Shown here in pieces: positions 40,007 through 48,583 of a stretch of 64,000 bases of DNA (within the stretch, counting starts at the first letter, position 1; the number at the start of each line of letters is the position of its first letter). The notes under the pieces were generated by a model. The model had not been told where the DNA came from. It ran no database searches and saw nothing but the letters and a program-made list of their open reading frames with translations. The DNA lies in the NCBI GenBank assembly GCA_024236375.1, contig JACKKP010000003.1:1-64000 (forward strand), written 5' to 3'. This DNA comes from Rickettsiaceae bacterium. Lineage in GTDB: Bacteria > Pseudomonadota > Alphaproteobacteria > Rickettsiales > Rickettsiaceae. Made by a program: the position numbers and the translations under genes.

Positions 40007-41170
40007 ATGAGCGTAGTAGAAGAATATCACAAAAAAACAATTTTGAAAGTCGTTCCTACATTAAATTTAGGAGGCGTGGAAAGGGGAGTTATAGAAATCG
40101 CCAGAAAAATCATTGATTCAGGTGGTAATTCTATAGTTATTTCAAATGGCGGTAAATTAGTACCACAACTAGAAGAAGTTGGAGCAACGCATATCCAATT
40201 AAATGTGGACACTATGAACCCATTTACTATATGGTGTAATATACAAAAAATAGCTGATATCATCAACAAGTATAATATCGATATCGTGCATGTTCATTCT
40301 AGAGCTGCCGCATGGAGTTGCTACAAAGCAACCAAACTGACTAATGCAAAGTTGCTTACTACTTTTCACGGTATTTACAGTTTCAGTAACCCATTGAAAA
40401 AATATTATAATAGTATAATGACTAAAGGTGCTTTGGTCATTGCAGTATCTCATTTTGTCAAAAAACATATTTTAGATAATTATCACATTAATGAGAACAA
40501 AATCCGAGTCATTCACAGAGGTGTGAATCATAGCGAATTTAACCAAGATAATATTCATGAAGAGACTTTAGAACGCTACCGGGAAAAATATAATGTTCCT
40601 ATATATACTCCAATATTACTTATTCCTAGCCGCATCACAAGGTGGAAAGGCCATTTAGTATTAATTGATGCATTGAGCAAAATACAAAATATGAGTTTTT
40701 ATTGCATTATAGCTGGTGACCTCTCAAAATATCCAGAATATGTTGAAGAAATTAAAGATCGTATATATAAACATCGCATTCAAAAAAGAGTGCAATTATT
40801 TGGTGAAGAAATTGATATAGCAAAACTTTATGCAATTTCAGATATTGTACTTTCTACTTCTATAGAACCTGAAGCGTTCGGACGCTCTGTAATTGAAGGG
40901 CAAGCGATGAAAAAACTTGTTATCTCAAGTAATATTGGTGGCGCACTTGAAACAATAGAAGATGGTAAAACTGGCTTTCACTTCAAAGCAGGAGATGCAC
41001 AAGATTTAGCAAACAAAATTAAACATTGCCTGAGTATCTTAGGCACTGAACAACATCAACAAATCGTGGAACGAGCAAGGCAAAATATTATAGATAAATT
41101 TTGTTTAAATTTAATGTTACCACAAGTATTAGCTATTTATGATGAACTATATAACCAATCTAAAAAATAG
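40007..41170 (+). CDS. Glycosyltransferase family 4, GT-B fold
   Basis: I choose ATG 40007 (387 residues, MSVVEEYHKKT); the frame is open to 39899 but that would run into the divergent hydrolase. N-terminal Glyco_transf_4 domain with LKVVPTLNLGGVERGVIEIA (family PxxGGAER), and the C-terminal GT1 domain with IPSRITRWKGH (nucleotide-sugar loop) and PEAFGRSVIEGQAMKK (E-x7-E motif). It probably adds a sugar to LPS or capsule-like polysaccharide, in line with the waaA/lpxK genes at 61-63 kb. Confidence 0.88.
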   Translation: MSVVEEYHKKTILKVVPTLNLGGVERGVIEIARKIIDSGGNSIVISNGGKLVPQLEEVGATHIQLNVDTMNPFTIWCNIQKIADIINKYNIDIVHVHSRAAAWSCYKATKLTNAKLLTTFHGIYSFSNPLKKYYNSIMTKGALVIAVSHFVKKHILDNYHINENKIRVIHRGVNHSEFNQDNIHEETLERYREKYNVPIYTPILLIPSRITRWKGHLVLIDALSKIQNMSFYCIIAGDLSKYPEYVEEIKDRIYKHRIQKRVQLFGEEIDIAKLYAISDIVLSTSIEPEAFGRSVIEGQAMKKLVISSNIGGALETIEDGKTGFHFKAGDAQDLANKIKHCLSILGTEQHQQIVERARQNIIDKFCLNLMLPQVLAIYDELYNQSKK

Positions 41171-41180
41171 CGTTATATGG

Positions 41181-42227
41181 TCAATTATTATATATCTCAC
41201 TTGATTTATAATAATCTAATAAATGCATCCATAATATTTTGATAATACCCGCCACAGGCAAAGCAATTACTATACCTAATATGCCAAATAGATTGGCAGC
41301 TACTAAGACAGCAAAAATAATCCAAACAGGATGTAAACCTATTTTTGCACCAATTATCTTAGGTGTCAGGTAATAACCCTCTACAAAGTGAGCAATAGAA
41401 TATAAAATTAGTATATATAATATGTGAAAATCTAGCCCAAACGCAATATAGCTACTAAATAATGTAATAATACAAGCAATAATAGTGCCTATAAAAGGAA
41501 TTAGTATCAAAAAACCTGAACATAAGCCTAAAAGCAATGCAAAATCTAACCTAATTAACGAAAAACCAATAACATAATAAATACTCAATATAGTACATAT
41601 TGTTAGCTGCCCTCTAATATAATTTGACAAAAGCTGATTGATTGATGAAGTGATTTCTTGCATTTTACCTTTTCTTTTTACAGGCAATATTGACTCTAAA
41701 GAATGAGTAATCTTGCCCCAATCTTTAAGAAAATAAAAAAGTGCAAATGGTACTATTACACAAATTGTAAAAAAGTTTATTGTCGCTAAAGTATAATCCC
41801 AGATATGATTAACAAATGAAGAAAATAAAGTAACAAAATTATCAATAATGTCATGTAAATAAGCAGATATTTTATTAGAAATATTAGGATTAATTTGATC
41901 TAATTTTCCTAACAAATTTGTGATACCATACTGCAATTTAGTTTGATAATAAGGTAAATTTTTTATGAATGATGATATTTGATGATACATTAGCGGCACT
42001 ATAATAGTCACTAGTGTTGCAAATATACTCATAAATATCGCAAATATCATAACACCAGCTTTAGGTAATGATATATCTAATTTTTGTGAGGTAAATTTTG
42101 TAGCAGGATATAGCATGTAAGCTATTATGAAAGCAATAATGAAGGGTAACACTACATCAGATACCATATAAATGAGCATGATTGTACTAGATAATATTAG
42201 TAACCATGGAATCAATATTGTGCTCAT
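41181..42227 (-). CDS. AI-2E/PerM family membrane protein
   Basis: A 348-residue protein of the AI-2E family: N-terminal pair of helices (about 5-65), a helical soluble stretch (about 80-140), then about six membrane helices ending near residue 335. Typical segments are LSNYIRGQLTICTILSIYYVIG, LGLCSGFLILIPFIGTIIA and LTPKIIGAKIGLHPVWIIFAVL. Members transport small signals or act as sodium/proton antiporters; the role in Rickettsiales is unknown. It converges with the glycosyltransferase. Confidence 0.88.
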   Translation of the reverse strand: MSTILIPWLLILSSTIMLIYMVSDVVLPFIIAFIIAYMLYPATKFTSQKLDISLPKAGVMIFAIFMSIFATLVTIIVPLMYHQISSFIKNLPYYQTKLQYGITNLLGKLDQINPNISNKISAYLHDIIDNFVTLFSSFVNHIWDYTLATINFFTICVIVPFALFYFLKDWGKITHSLESILPVKRKGKMQEITSSINQLLSNYIRGQLTICTILSIYYVIGFSLIRLDFALLLGLCSGFLILIPFIGTIIACIITLFSSYIAFGLDFHILYILILYSIAHFVEGYYLTPKIIGAKIGLHPVWIIFAVLVAANLFGILGIVIALPVAGIIKILWMHLLDYYKSSEIYNN

Positions 42228-42308
42228 TTATTCAACCTTTATTCTATAGTAAAATTTGTATTAAATATATAGAACAATATTCTAATTTTGTTCTATATAT
42301 TTAATAAC

Positions 42309-42467
42309 CTATTCTGTATTTCTTAGCTGTGGCGGCGTTTCCAAAATATGATCTTTTGAAACTTTATATTCATCAGGCATAATACTAGTAGCACCTAAAC
42401 GATTTTGGGGTTTAGTACACGCTGATAATGCAAGAAAAATACCAAATAATATCAAATATTGCTTCAT
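42309..42467 (-). CDS. Small lipoprotein, shortened DUF3035/BamF-like
   Basis: I choose the ATG at 42467, giving 52 residues. The signal and lipobox are LFGIFLALSAC (Cys17), followed by a short mature part with PDEYKVSKDHILETPPQLRN. Alphaproteobacterial DUF3035 (BamF-like) lipoproteins have PDEF-V-R-PL-PP-F-LRP at this place, and this looks like a minimal version of it. If so it would sit at the inner face of the outer membrane with the beta-barrel assembly machine. A longer frame to 42602 overlaps yqgE and is less likely. Confidence 0.6.
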   Translation of the reverse strand: MKQYLILFGIFLALSACTKPQNRLGATSIMPDEYKVSKDHILETPPQLRNTE

Positions 42468-42546
42468 ACAATTTGTTTTATTTATATGTAATATATCCAT
42501 TAAAGATAGTTGAAATAGCTGGTAATAGCAAGATTTATATAGAGTA

Positions 42547-43119
42547 TTAATTTTTAATATTATTAAAAGTTGGGATAAAGAACTCACTTTTGATACCCGC
42601 AATATTTAATGCATTAACCCAGCTTTCACCGTGGTGTAAATCAAAAATTAATTCATGATTAGGTTCATTTACAATCCACAAATTATTCTTTATTTCTTCT
42701 TCTATTTGCCCCTTACCCCAAGAAGTATAGCCAATAATAAAAGTGATTTTTGCAGGTCCCTTATTATCAATTATATCTTGTAATATTTGAGGATTTGAGC
42801 TGATACATAGTTTATTTTGGTGATCAGTGACTAAAACTCCTTGGTTATAGTCGTCAGTATGTAAAAAAAAACCATGTTTTACATCTATAGGACCGCCAAC
42901 ATAAACTGCGATCTTTTTTTCAGTTTTAATTTCATAATCTTTAAAAATGGCACTCACCGGCATATCGTGTGTCTTGTGATTAAATACAAAACCAATTGCA
43001 CCATTATCTGAGTGATGTATTACATAAATAAGTGAATGATGATATAACATGCCTTTCATAGCAAAAGGAGAAGCAATCAAAATTTTACCAGTTAGATTAT
43101 TAAATTCAGAAATATTCAT
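42547..43119 (-). CDS. yqgE: YqgE/AlgH family protein (UPF0301)
   Basis: A 190-residue YqgE/AlgH protein beginning at ATG 43119 (MNISEFNNLTGKILIASP); the open frame to 43239 has no family resemblance and is rejected as start. Family marks: ILIASPFAMKGMLYHHSLIYV (FLIAxPxMxDPxFxRSVVY), NGAIGFVFNH, YVGGPIDVKHGFFLH, and ITFIIGYTSWGKGQIEEEIKNN with the typical GYSGWGxGQLExEI ending. The biochemical role is unknown even in well-studied species. It diverges from dusB. Confidence 0.92.
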   Translation of the reverse strand: MNISEFNNLTGKILIASPFAMKGMLYHHSLIYVIHHSDNGAIGFVFNHKTHDMPVSAIFKDYEIKTEKKIAVYVGGPIDVKHGFFLHTDDYNQGVLVTDHQNKLCISSNPQILQDIIDNKGPAKITFIIGYTSWGKGQIEEEIKNNLWIVNEPNHELIFDLHHGESWVNALNIAGIKSEFFIPTFNNIKN

Positions 43120-43265
43120 ATATTTATCTTTTTGAAAATCAAGCAACACTCTCTGAGTATAATATTTGTCATATAAAATGTTCTGAGTGTCAAACAAAAT
43201 TATATGAATTTTTTTAAACATGCTATATATTAAGTGCATAAAATTAAAATATATGAAATTTTGGT

Positions 43266-44246
43266 ATGAAAATCAAAATTGGTAATATAGAACTACAAAG
43301 TCCAGTAATATTAGCTCCTATGTCAGGAGTAACGGATTTACCATATCGTAGGTTAGTTAAACAATTTGGCGCTGGTCTCGTCGTATCTGAAATGGTTGCA
43401 AGCCGTGCAATGATAGCTTTTTCAAGACAATCGCTGCAAAAATGTGCCATTGATAGAGATGATCAAGATGCAACAAAAGCATGCGTACAACTTGCTGGAT
43501 GTGAAGCAGAAGTAATTGCAGAATCTGCTAAAATTAACGAGGATATGGGTGCTAAGATTATAGATCTTAATTTTGGATGTCCAGCCAAAAAAGTTGTAGG
43601 TGGGTTTGCAGGCTCAGCTCTCATGCGAGACTTAAAAAACGCTCAACACATCATAGAAAAAACTGTACAAGCAGTGAAAATTCCAGTTACTTTAAAAATG
43701 AGAATGGGATGGGATGATAATTCTAAGAATGCTCCTGAACTTGCAAAAATAGCTGAAAATGCTGGAATACAATTACTAACTGTACACGGACGTACAAGAT
43801 GTCAATTTTATACAGGTAAAGCCGATTGGAAATTTGTTGCCCGAGTCAAAGAATCGGTCAAGATTCCCGTTATAGTTAACGGAGATATCAAAACTATTGA
43901 AGATGCATATACTGCGCTAGAAGAATCAAAAGCAGATGGTGTTATGATCGGTAGAGGTTGTTACGGCAAACCATGGTTAATTAACCAAATTGGCCATTAT
44001 TTATTATATGGAGAAAAACTACCAGATCCAACTTTACAAGAACAGTTAGATGTAATAATGAAACATTATGACGACATGATCAATTATTATAATGGTGATT
44101 CTGGGGTCAAATTAGCAAGAAAGCATTTAGGTTGGTATAGTCATGGTATGCCTAACTCTGGTGAATTTCGAGCAATGATTAATCAATTAACTGACATTCA
44201 GAGTGTTAAAGAGAAAATTTTAGAATTTTATGGCTCCTTATTATGA
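43266..44246 (+). CDS. dusB: tRNA-dihydrouridine synthase DusB
   Basis: A 326-residue flavoprotein (FMN, TIM barrel) that reduces uridine in the tRNA D-loop. Visible: FMN/N-terminal [14 protein letters not shown], catalytic cysteine in [44 protein letters not shown], and the phosphate-binding IVNGDI and [12 protein letters not shown]. The stop overlaps the ATG of a Fis-like gene by 4 bp, the same dusB-fis order known from gammaproteobacteria. Confidence 0.95.
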   Translation: MKIKIGNIELQSPVILAPMSGVTDLPYRRLVKQFGAGLVVSEMVASRAMIAFSRQSLQKCAIDRDDQDATKACVQLAGCEAEVIAESAKINEDMGAKIIDLNFGCPAKKVVGGFAGSALMRDLKNAQHIIEKTVQAVKIPVTLKMRMGWDDNSKNAPELAKIAENAGIQLLTVHGRTRCQFYTGKADWKFVARVKESVKIPVIVNGDIKTIEDAYTALEESKADGVMIGRGCYGKPWLINQIGHYLLYGEKLPDPTLQEQLDVIMKHYDDMINYYNGDSGVKLARKHLGWYSHGMPNSGEFRAMINQLTDIQSVKEKILEFYGSLL

Positions 44247-44488
44247 ATAATAAAGATGAATCTCTAATAAAAGCGGTTAGTAATAATCTCGACGCATTTT
44301 TTCGTATGCATTCTAAATGCAGTCCTGAACCAGGTTTATATAACAGATTTATGTCAGAAGTAGAAAAAATTCTAATTCAAAAGACCTTAAGTTATTCTAA
44401 TAACATTCAACTTAAAGCCTCAAATATTTTAGGTATTAACCGCAACACACTACGCAAAAAAATTCAAAAATTAGATATTGATCTATAA
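44243..44488 (+). CDS. Fis-like helix-turn-helix protein
   Basis: An 81-residue protein whose C-terminal half (about 48-81) is a Fis-type [38 protein letters not shown], with the A-x3-LGI-R-TLR-K pattern of Fis/NtrC HTH_8 domains. The N-terminal half (about 1-45) is helical. In size and order after dusB it corresponds to E. coli Fis (98 residues), a nucleoid protein, but the DNA-binding end of NtrC/NtrX regulators has the same fold. Translationally coupled to dusB. Confidence 0.8.
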   Translation: MNNKDESLIKAVSNNLDAFFRMHSKCSPEPGLYNRFMSEVEKILIQKTLSYSNNIQLKASNILGINRNTLRKKIQKLDIDL

Positions 44489-44528
44489 ATATATTTTGTG
44501 ATAGCAGATTAATATTTAATGATTATTT

Positions 44529-45200
44529 CTAGAAAATATTAAAATTATTTTGCATATCAATAGCTACTTTATAGGCAATATTTGGAGTAGGCTTAAAAAT
44601 CGTCGTGATTCTTACAAAATGCCCTGGAAGAATGGCTAAGTTTTTATGTTTATCTGTAATAGATTTAACTAAATTCTCTTCTTTATCTAATAATTTTGTT
44701 GTAATTGGCGGTAGATAGATTTTATATTTCGAATTATTTTTGATTAAATAGCTAACTTCTAATGCAACGTCTGTTTTTGCTAGTGAAATTTGTTCTATTT
44801 GCAAATATTTGCTTTTAAACAAATATTTCTCATAGATGCTGTTAGAAAATAATAATACTAATAATACTACTATGAGTCCACATATTATTATGGGAGTTTG
44901 ATATGTTAAACTTTGAGATTTTGCAGAATTAATTATCATAGGTAAATGTATCTTACGTCTATCAGAAAATTGTTTATCACCATCATTTTCTTTTGACTCG
45001 CTAGCTAAATAAGAATTTAACTGATTATCCATCTTGTGAGTCTTATCATTAATACATTCCTGTATTGTTTGGGCTGGTATTTCTAATTGATAATGCCATA
45101 TATGCTGACATTTAGAACATTTAACTTTTCGAGCTACATCACCAAACTGTTTGATATCAATTTGAAATTTTGTAGAACATTTTGGGCAGGAAATATGCAT
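44529..45200 (-). CDS. MJ0042-type zinc-ribbon membrane protein
   Basis: A 223-residue protein beginning MHISCPKCSTKFQID and then VKCSKCQHIWHY: a two-CxxC zinc ribbon of the MJ0042 type at the extreme N-terminus. It has a polar linker, one membrane helix (about residues 100-119), and a C-terminal extracytoplasmic domain of the DUF3426 kind (beta-rich, VALEVSYLIKNNSKYKIYLPP). Such proteins are widespread in alphaproteobacteria with unknown function; a regulatory or envelope-sensing role is possible. Divergent from dapD by about 100 bp. Confidence 0.82.
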   Translation of the reverse strand: MHISCPKCSTKFQIDIKQFGDVARKVKCSKCQHIWHYQLEIPAQTIQECINDKTHKMDNQLNSYLASESKENDGDKQFSDRRKIHLPMIINSAKSQSLTYQTPIIICGLIVVLLVLLFSNSIYEKYLFKSKYLQIEQISLAKTDVALEVSYLIKNNSKYKIYLPPITTKLLDKEENLVKSITDKHKNLAILPGHFVRITTIFKPTPNIAYKVAIDMQNNFNIF

Positions 45201-45299
45201 AACACACCAATTGATTGACTATATTAACTCAGAATTGTATGTTTAGTAAAATATAATGATTTCAAAGCTTTATCAATCATAAATTAATATTTTAAATAG

Positions 45300-46118
45300 A
45301 TGCAAGAATATATAAATGCCATAAATGAATTATGGTCTACAAAAGATAATCTACAAGCAAATGACACAAACCATATAAATGCACATAATATAGTAACAGA
45401 TGTAATAAATCTATTAGATCAAGGCAAAATTGTTGTCAGTTATAAAGAAGGTAATAAATGGCAAGTGAATGAGTGGGTCAAAAAAGCTATATTACTCTAT
45501 TTTCGTCTGCAAAACATGAAGTTTTATGATGGGCATTTTACCGGTTGGTATGATAAAATAGATCCCAAATTTGTTACCCAAGAACAATTATCCTCTTCAG
45601 GCAGTCGAATAGTGCCAGGAGCTTATATAAGATATGGTGCTTTTTTAGGAAAGGACACTGTGATTATGCCATCTTTTATAAACATAGGAGCTTATATTGG
45701 AAATGGCACTTTAATTGACACGTGGTCTACTATTGGATCATGTGCTCATATAGGCAAGAATTGTCATATATCTGGTGGCGTGGGAATCGGAGGTGTACTT
45801 GAGCCACTACAAGCTACACCTGTAATTATTGAAGATAATTGTTTCATAGGAGCTCGATCAGAAATAGCTGAAGGAATAATCATTGAAGAGGGAGCGGTCA
45901 TCAGTATGGGCGTCTTCTTAAATGCTTCAACAAAAATAGTTTATCGCCATAGTGGAAAAATTATTTACGGAAAAGTACCTGCTTATTCTGTAGTGGTACC
46001 TGGTTTTTTACCTTCCGAAACAAATAATTTACCAGGCATGTCATGCGCAGTGATTGTAAAACAAGTTGATGAAAAAACTCGTAGTAAAACCAGTATTAAT
46101 GAGCTGTTAAGACAATAA
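45300..46118 (+). CDS. dapD: Tetrahydrodipicolinate N-succinyltransferase
   Basis: A 272-residue left-handed beta-helix (hexapeptide repeat) transferase of the succinylase branch of diaminopimelate/lysine synthesis, needed for peptidoglycan. Recognised from VSYKEGNKWQVNEWVKKAILLYFRL, RIVPGAYIRYGAFLGKD, the hexapeptide repeats GAYIGNGTLIDTWSTIGSCAHIG, and IEDNCFIGARSEIAEG. Single gene in this window; other dap genes must lie elsewhere. Confidence 0.96.
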   Translation: MQEYINAINELWSTKDNLQANDTNHINAHNIVTDVINLLDQGKIVVSYKEGNKWQVNEWVKKAILLYFRLQNMKFYDGHFTGWYDKIDPKFVTQEQLSSSGSRIVPGAYIRYGAFLGKDTVIMPSFINIGAYIGNGTLIDTWSTIGSCAHIGKNCHISGGVGIGGVLEPLQATPVIIEDNCFIGARSEIAEGIIIEEGAVISMGVFLNASTKIVYRHSGKIIYGKVPAYSVVVPGFLPSETNNLPGMSCAVIVKQVDEKTRSKTSINELLRQ

Positions 46119-46288
46119 AATATTAGATGTTAATATTAATTATTACATATTGCAGAAAAAATTTAACACTGTGTCCATTTTACTGATGGTATAAATAAAC
46201 TCAATTATCTTAAGTACAATATTAGTAGTTGCAAAACTCAAATTATATTATAATTACTACTTTAGAACAAAATAATTGAGGTATCATT

Positions 46289-47248
46289 ATGTCACTAATT
46301 AATCGTTTAAAAAGAAATGAATTAAATAAAAAACAGGCGGATAGTATAAAATTACTTTATATCCAAGGCATTAACTTAACCAGGGATCAATCTGAAGATA
46401 ATTTTCTATTGAATATAATTTGTGTAAATGGTACAGCTATTGATAAAATCACTGGTAAACAAATTAACAATTTAGAGCAGGAAGTTTTAACATATATTAA
46501 TAAAAAAATATTACCCCAATATAGAACTTCTAAGCAATCGATAGAAGTGTTACTAGAAGGAATATGTGATTCACTGCATGGCAAAATTGATTATTCTGTT
46601 ATAGGTAAGTATACTAGATTGTTACTGCCAGAGCCTGTAGTAGCGCCGGAAGAGCCAGTGGTAGTGGTAGAGCCAGAGCCTGTAGTAGCGCCAGAGCCAG
46701 AACCTGTAGTAGTGGTAGAGCCAGAACCTGTGGTAGTGGTAGAGCCAGAACCTGTAGTAGCGCCGGAAGAGCCAGTGGTAGTGGTAGAACCAGAGCCTGT
46801 AGTAGCGCCAGAACCAGAGCCTGTGGTAGTGGTAGAGCCAGAACCTGTAGTAGCGCCAGAACCAGAGCCTGTGGTAGTGGTAGAGCCAGAACCTGTGGTA
46901 GTGGTAGAGCCAGAACCTGTAGTAGCGCCGGAAGAGCCAGTGGTAGTGGTAGAACCAGAGCCTGTAGTCGCGCCGGAAGAGCCAGTGGTGGTGGTAGAAC
47001 CAGAGCCTGTAATAGTAGTAGAACCAGAGCCAGTGGTAGAGCCAGAACCTGTAATAGTGGTAGAGCCAAAGCCTGTGGTAGAGCCAGAACCTGTAATAGT
47101 GGTAGAGCCAAAGCCTGTGGTAGAGCCAGAACCTGTAATAGTGGTAGAGCCAAAGCCTGTGGTAGAGCCAGAACCTGTAATAGTAGTAGAACCAGAGCCA
47201 GTGGTAGTGGTAGAGCCAGAGCCTGTAGTTTTAGCTGGCGAAGAGTAA
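46289..47248 (+). CDS. Protein with Pro-Glu-Val repeat tail
   Basis: A 319-residue protein. The first ~112 residues are a globular-looking domain of unknown family ([20 protein letters not shown] to [12 protein letters not shown]). From about residue 113 to the end it consists of repeats of [18 protein letters not shown] units, later [14 protein letters not shown], an acidic extended tail with a proline every few residues. Similar PE-rich stretches act as spacers across a periplasm or as secreted rods (TonB-like), but there is no signal peptide or membrane helix. The tail could vary in length by repeat slippage. Confidence 0.75.
   Translation: MSLINRLKRNELNKKQADSIKLLYIQGINLTRDQSEDNFLLNIICVNGTAIDKITGKQINNLEQEVLTYINKKILPQYRTSKQSIEVLLEGICDSLHGKIDYSVIGKYTRLLLPEPVVAPEEPVVVVEPEPVVAPEPEPVVVVEPEPVVVVEPEPVVAPEEPVVVVEPEPVVAPEPEPVVVVEPEPVVAPEPEPVVVVEPEPVVVVEPEPVVAPEEPVVVVEPEPVVAPEEPVVVVEPEPVIVVEPEPVVEPEPVIVVEPKPVVEPEPVIVVEPKPVVEPEPVIVVEPKPVVEPEPVIVVEPEPVVVVEPEPVVLAGEE
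46624..47230 (+). repeat. Short GC-richer tandem repeats coding the Pro-Glu-Val tail
   Basis: About 600 bp of nested direct repeats built on a 12-18-bp core (gtggtagagccagaacctgta and variants). Higher-order units of about 60-130 bp recur, for example the block containing gcgccggaagagccagtggt occurs four times. GC content is clearly above the genome average. The reverse strand is also free of stops over the repeats, a by-product of the repeat unit. Confidence 0.9.
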
Positions 47249-47269
47249 ACAAAACCTAATATACCTCAA

Positions 47270-47295
47270 CTTAAGCCGTTTTATAACGGCTTAAG
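47270..47295 (+). terminator. Hairpin after the repeat-tail gene
   Basis: CTTAAGCCGTT (47270-47280), loop TTAT, AACGGCTTAAG (47285-47295): a perfect 11-bp stem 21 bp after the stop codon. It has GC pairs in the middle of the stem but no run of T after it, so termination would be Rho-independent only in part. A good candidate 3' end for the transcript. Confidence 0.6.
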
Positions 47296-47337
47296 CTTGA
47301 ATCTATTAAGATAACTTTGTAAATAAAAATATACTGA

Positions 47338-47825
47338 TAACGCTATTGAGAGCGTTTTCCTCAAACCATTGTACAACTTTGTATAGTACATATGGTAAGA
47401 AATAGCCTCAATTACGTTCCTTGGAAAGATCGTAAGCTTTTCGCTGCCGATTTACGCAAAATCTATACTGCCACCAGCAATAAAACAGTTGAAAATCCCC
47501 CCCCAGGTAATTTCAAGCAAAAATAGGACGATAAATACCCAACTATGTCAGGCATTTGGCAAAGAAATTAGCAGCTCCTAATCCCATTTCTTGCTTCTGC
47601 TGAATATAATATTAGAAAAGATATTTATCCCACTAATGATATAGAGTCTGTCAACCGTCAAATTAGAAAAATTATTAAATCCAACGGATGTTGCTCTAAT
47701 GATGAGACATTCTTTAAATTGCTATTTTAGGCTTACAAAATGCACAAAAAAATGGACAATGCCTATTAACAAATGGAAATTGGGCCTAAACCAATTCTCC
47801 ATAATCTTACCATTTACACAGTTCA
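47338..47825 (+). pseudogene. IS256-family transposase remnant
   Basis: Several frames together spell the C-terminal part of an IS256-type (mutator) transposase: IVQLCIVHMVRNSLNYVPWKDRKLFAADLRKIY, then DDKYPTMSGIWQRN, then LIPFLASAEYNIRKDIYPTNDIESVNRQIRKIIKSNG, DETFFKLLF, and QMEIG-like ends. (Consensus: CIVHxIRNSLKYVSWKDRK..., PPEIRKVIYTTNAIESLNRxLRK.) Stops at about 47527 and 47569 and frameshifts break it, including one before the IVQL segment. The N-terminal two thirds and the ends of the IS are missing. An old insertion relic, unable to move. Confidence 0.85.
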
Positions 47826-47836
47826 TGTGACAGCCT

Positions 47837-48505
47837 CTAATTTTGTTTTATAGCATCTGGAGCCCTAATATATAATGGTTCTATTTTAGATCTATCACTG
47901 CCTGTACTAATTATGTCATGTGCAAAACGTGCTATGTGGTAGGCTTTAATTTTTGTAAATCTTGGTAAGATTATTAAATTCATATTTGATATAACCTGAT
48001 AAAGAGTTGCTATGCCGTTACCTGCACAAGCTACTAAAGCTCCTGGATGGTATAAAATATTAGCTACCTCATGATTATTAACCAATATTGGATCCGATAC
48101 AGGCCCTGCAACATTAAATTCTTGTATGTATTGCTGCCCTCTATAAGCTTCTAATAATATAAATGCCTTATCAAAATTTTTAATTTGTTGTTTTAGGCGG
48201 TAATAACAAAACTCAAAATTAGTTATTCCTATTGGTTTAATATTAGTACTATGTAAAATTGCGTTTGCCACCGCAAGTCCTATACGGATACCTGTAAAAC
48301 TCCCAGGCCCTGTAGTGACAGCCAAATAATCAATGTCATTATAATCACATTCTGCTTCTTTCAAAGAAAGCTCAATGAGAGGAACTAAATTTTCTGCCTG
48401 CATAGAAGGCCTATTATCTTCGTTATAAGATAATATAGCTTGTCCACACGACACTGATACCGAACATGTATTATTGGAACTATCGAAGCTTAATATCTTA
48501 TGCAT
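47837..48505 (-). CDS. tsaB: tRNA threonylcarbamoyladenosine biosynthesis protein TsaB
   Basis: A 222-residue ASKHA-fold protein, partner of TsaD/TsaE for t6A37 modification of ANN-decoding tRNAs. Seen: N-terminal ILSFDSSNNTCSVSV, QAENLVPLIE (the His of TsaD is not conserved in TsaB), and VTTGPGSFTGIRIGLAVANA, the most typical TsaB motif. It faces prs, with the two starts 78 bp apart. Confidence 0.93.
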   Translation of the reverse strand: MHKILSFDSSNNTCSVSVSCGQAILSYNEDNRPSMQAENLVPLIELSLKEAECDYNDIDYLAVTTGPGSFTGIRIGLAVANAILHSTNIKPIGITNFEFCYYRLKQQIKNFDKAFILLEAYRGQQYIQEFNVAGPVSDPILVNNHEVANILYHPGALVACAGNGIATLYQVISNMNLIILPRFTKIKAYHIARFAHDIISTGSDRSKIEPLYIRAPDAIKQN

Positions 48506-48583
48506 AATTTATTTGAAATAAAATTTGTGAATTATAAAATAATATTATATATCTGATAGTACAACTTAAAAATCTAAGCAATT

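Noticed and set aside
43120..43239. A longer start for yqgE at 43239
   Set aside because: The extra 40 residues have no family counterpart, while ATG 43119 matches the usual N-terminus.
46229..46254. A promoter with TTGCAA and TATAAT before the repeat-tail gene
   Set aside because: The boxes are only 14 bases apart, too close for a sigma-70 promoter.
46614..47252. A 212-codon leucine-rich open frame on the minus strand across the Pro-Glu-Val repeats
   Set aside because: The repeat unit simply lacks stop codons on the reverse strand; the protein would be a monotonous LALPLPLAL repeat and the plus-strand gene has a normal non-repeat N-terminus.
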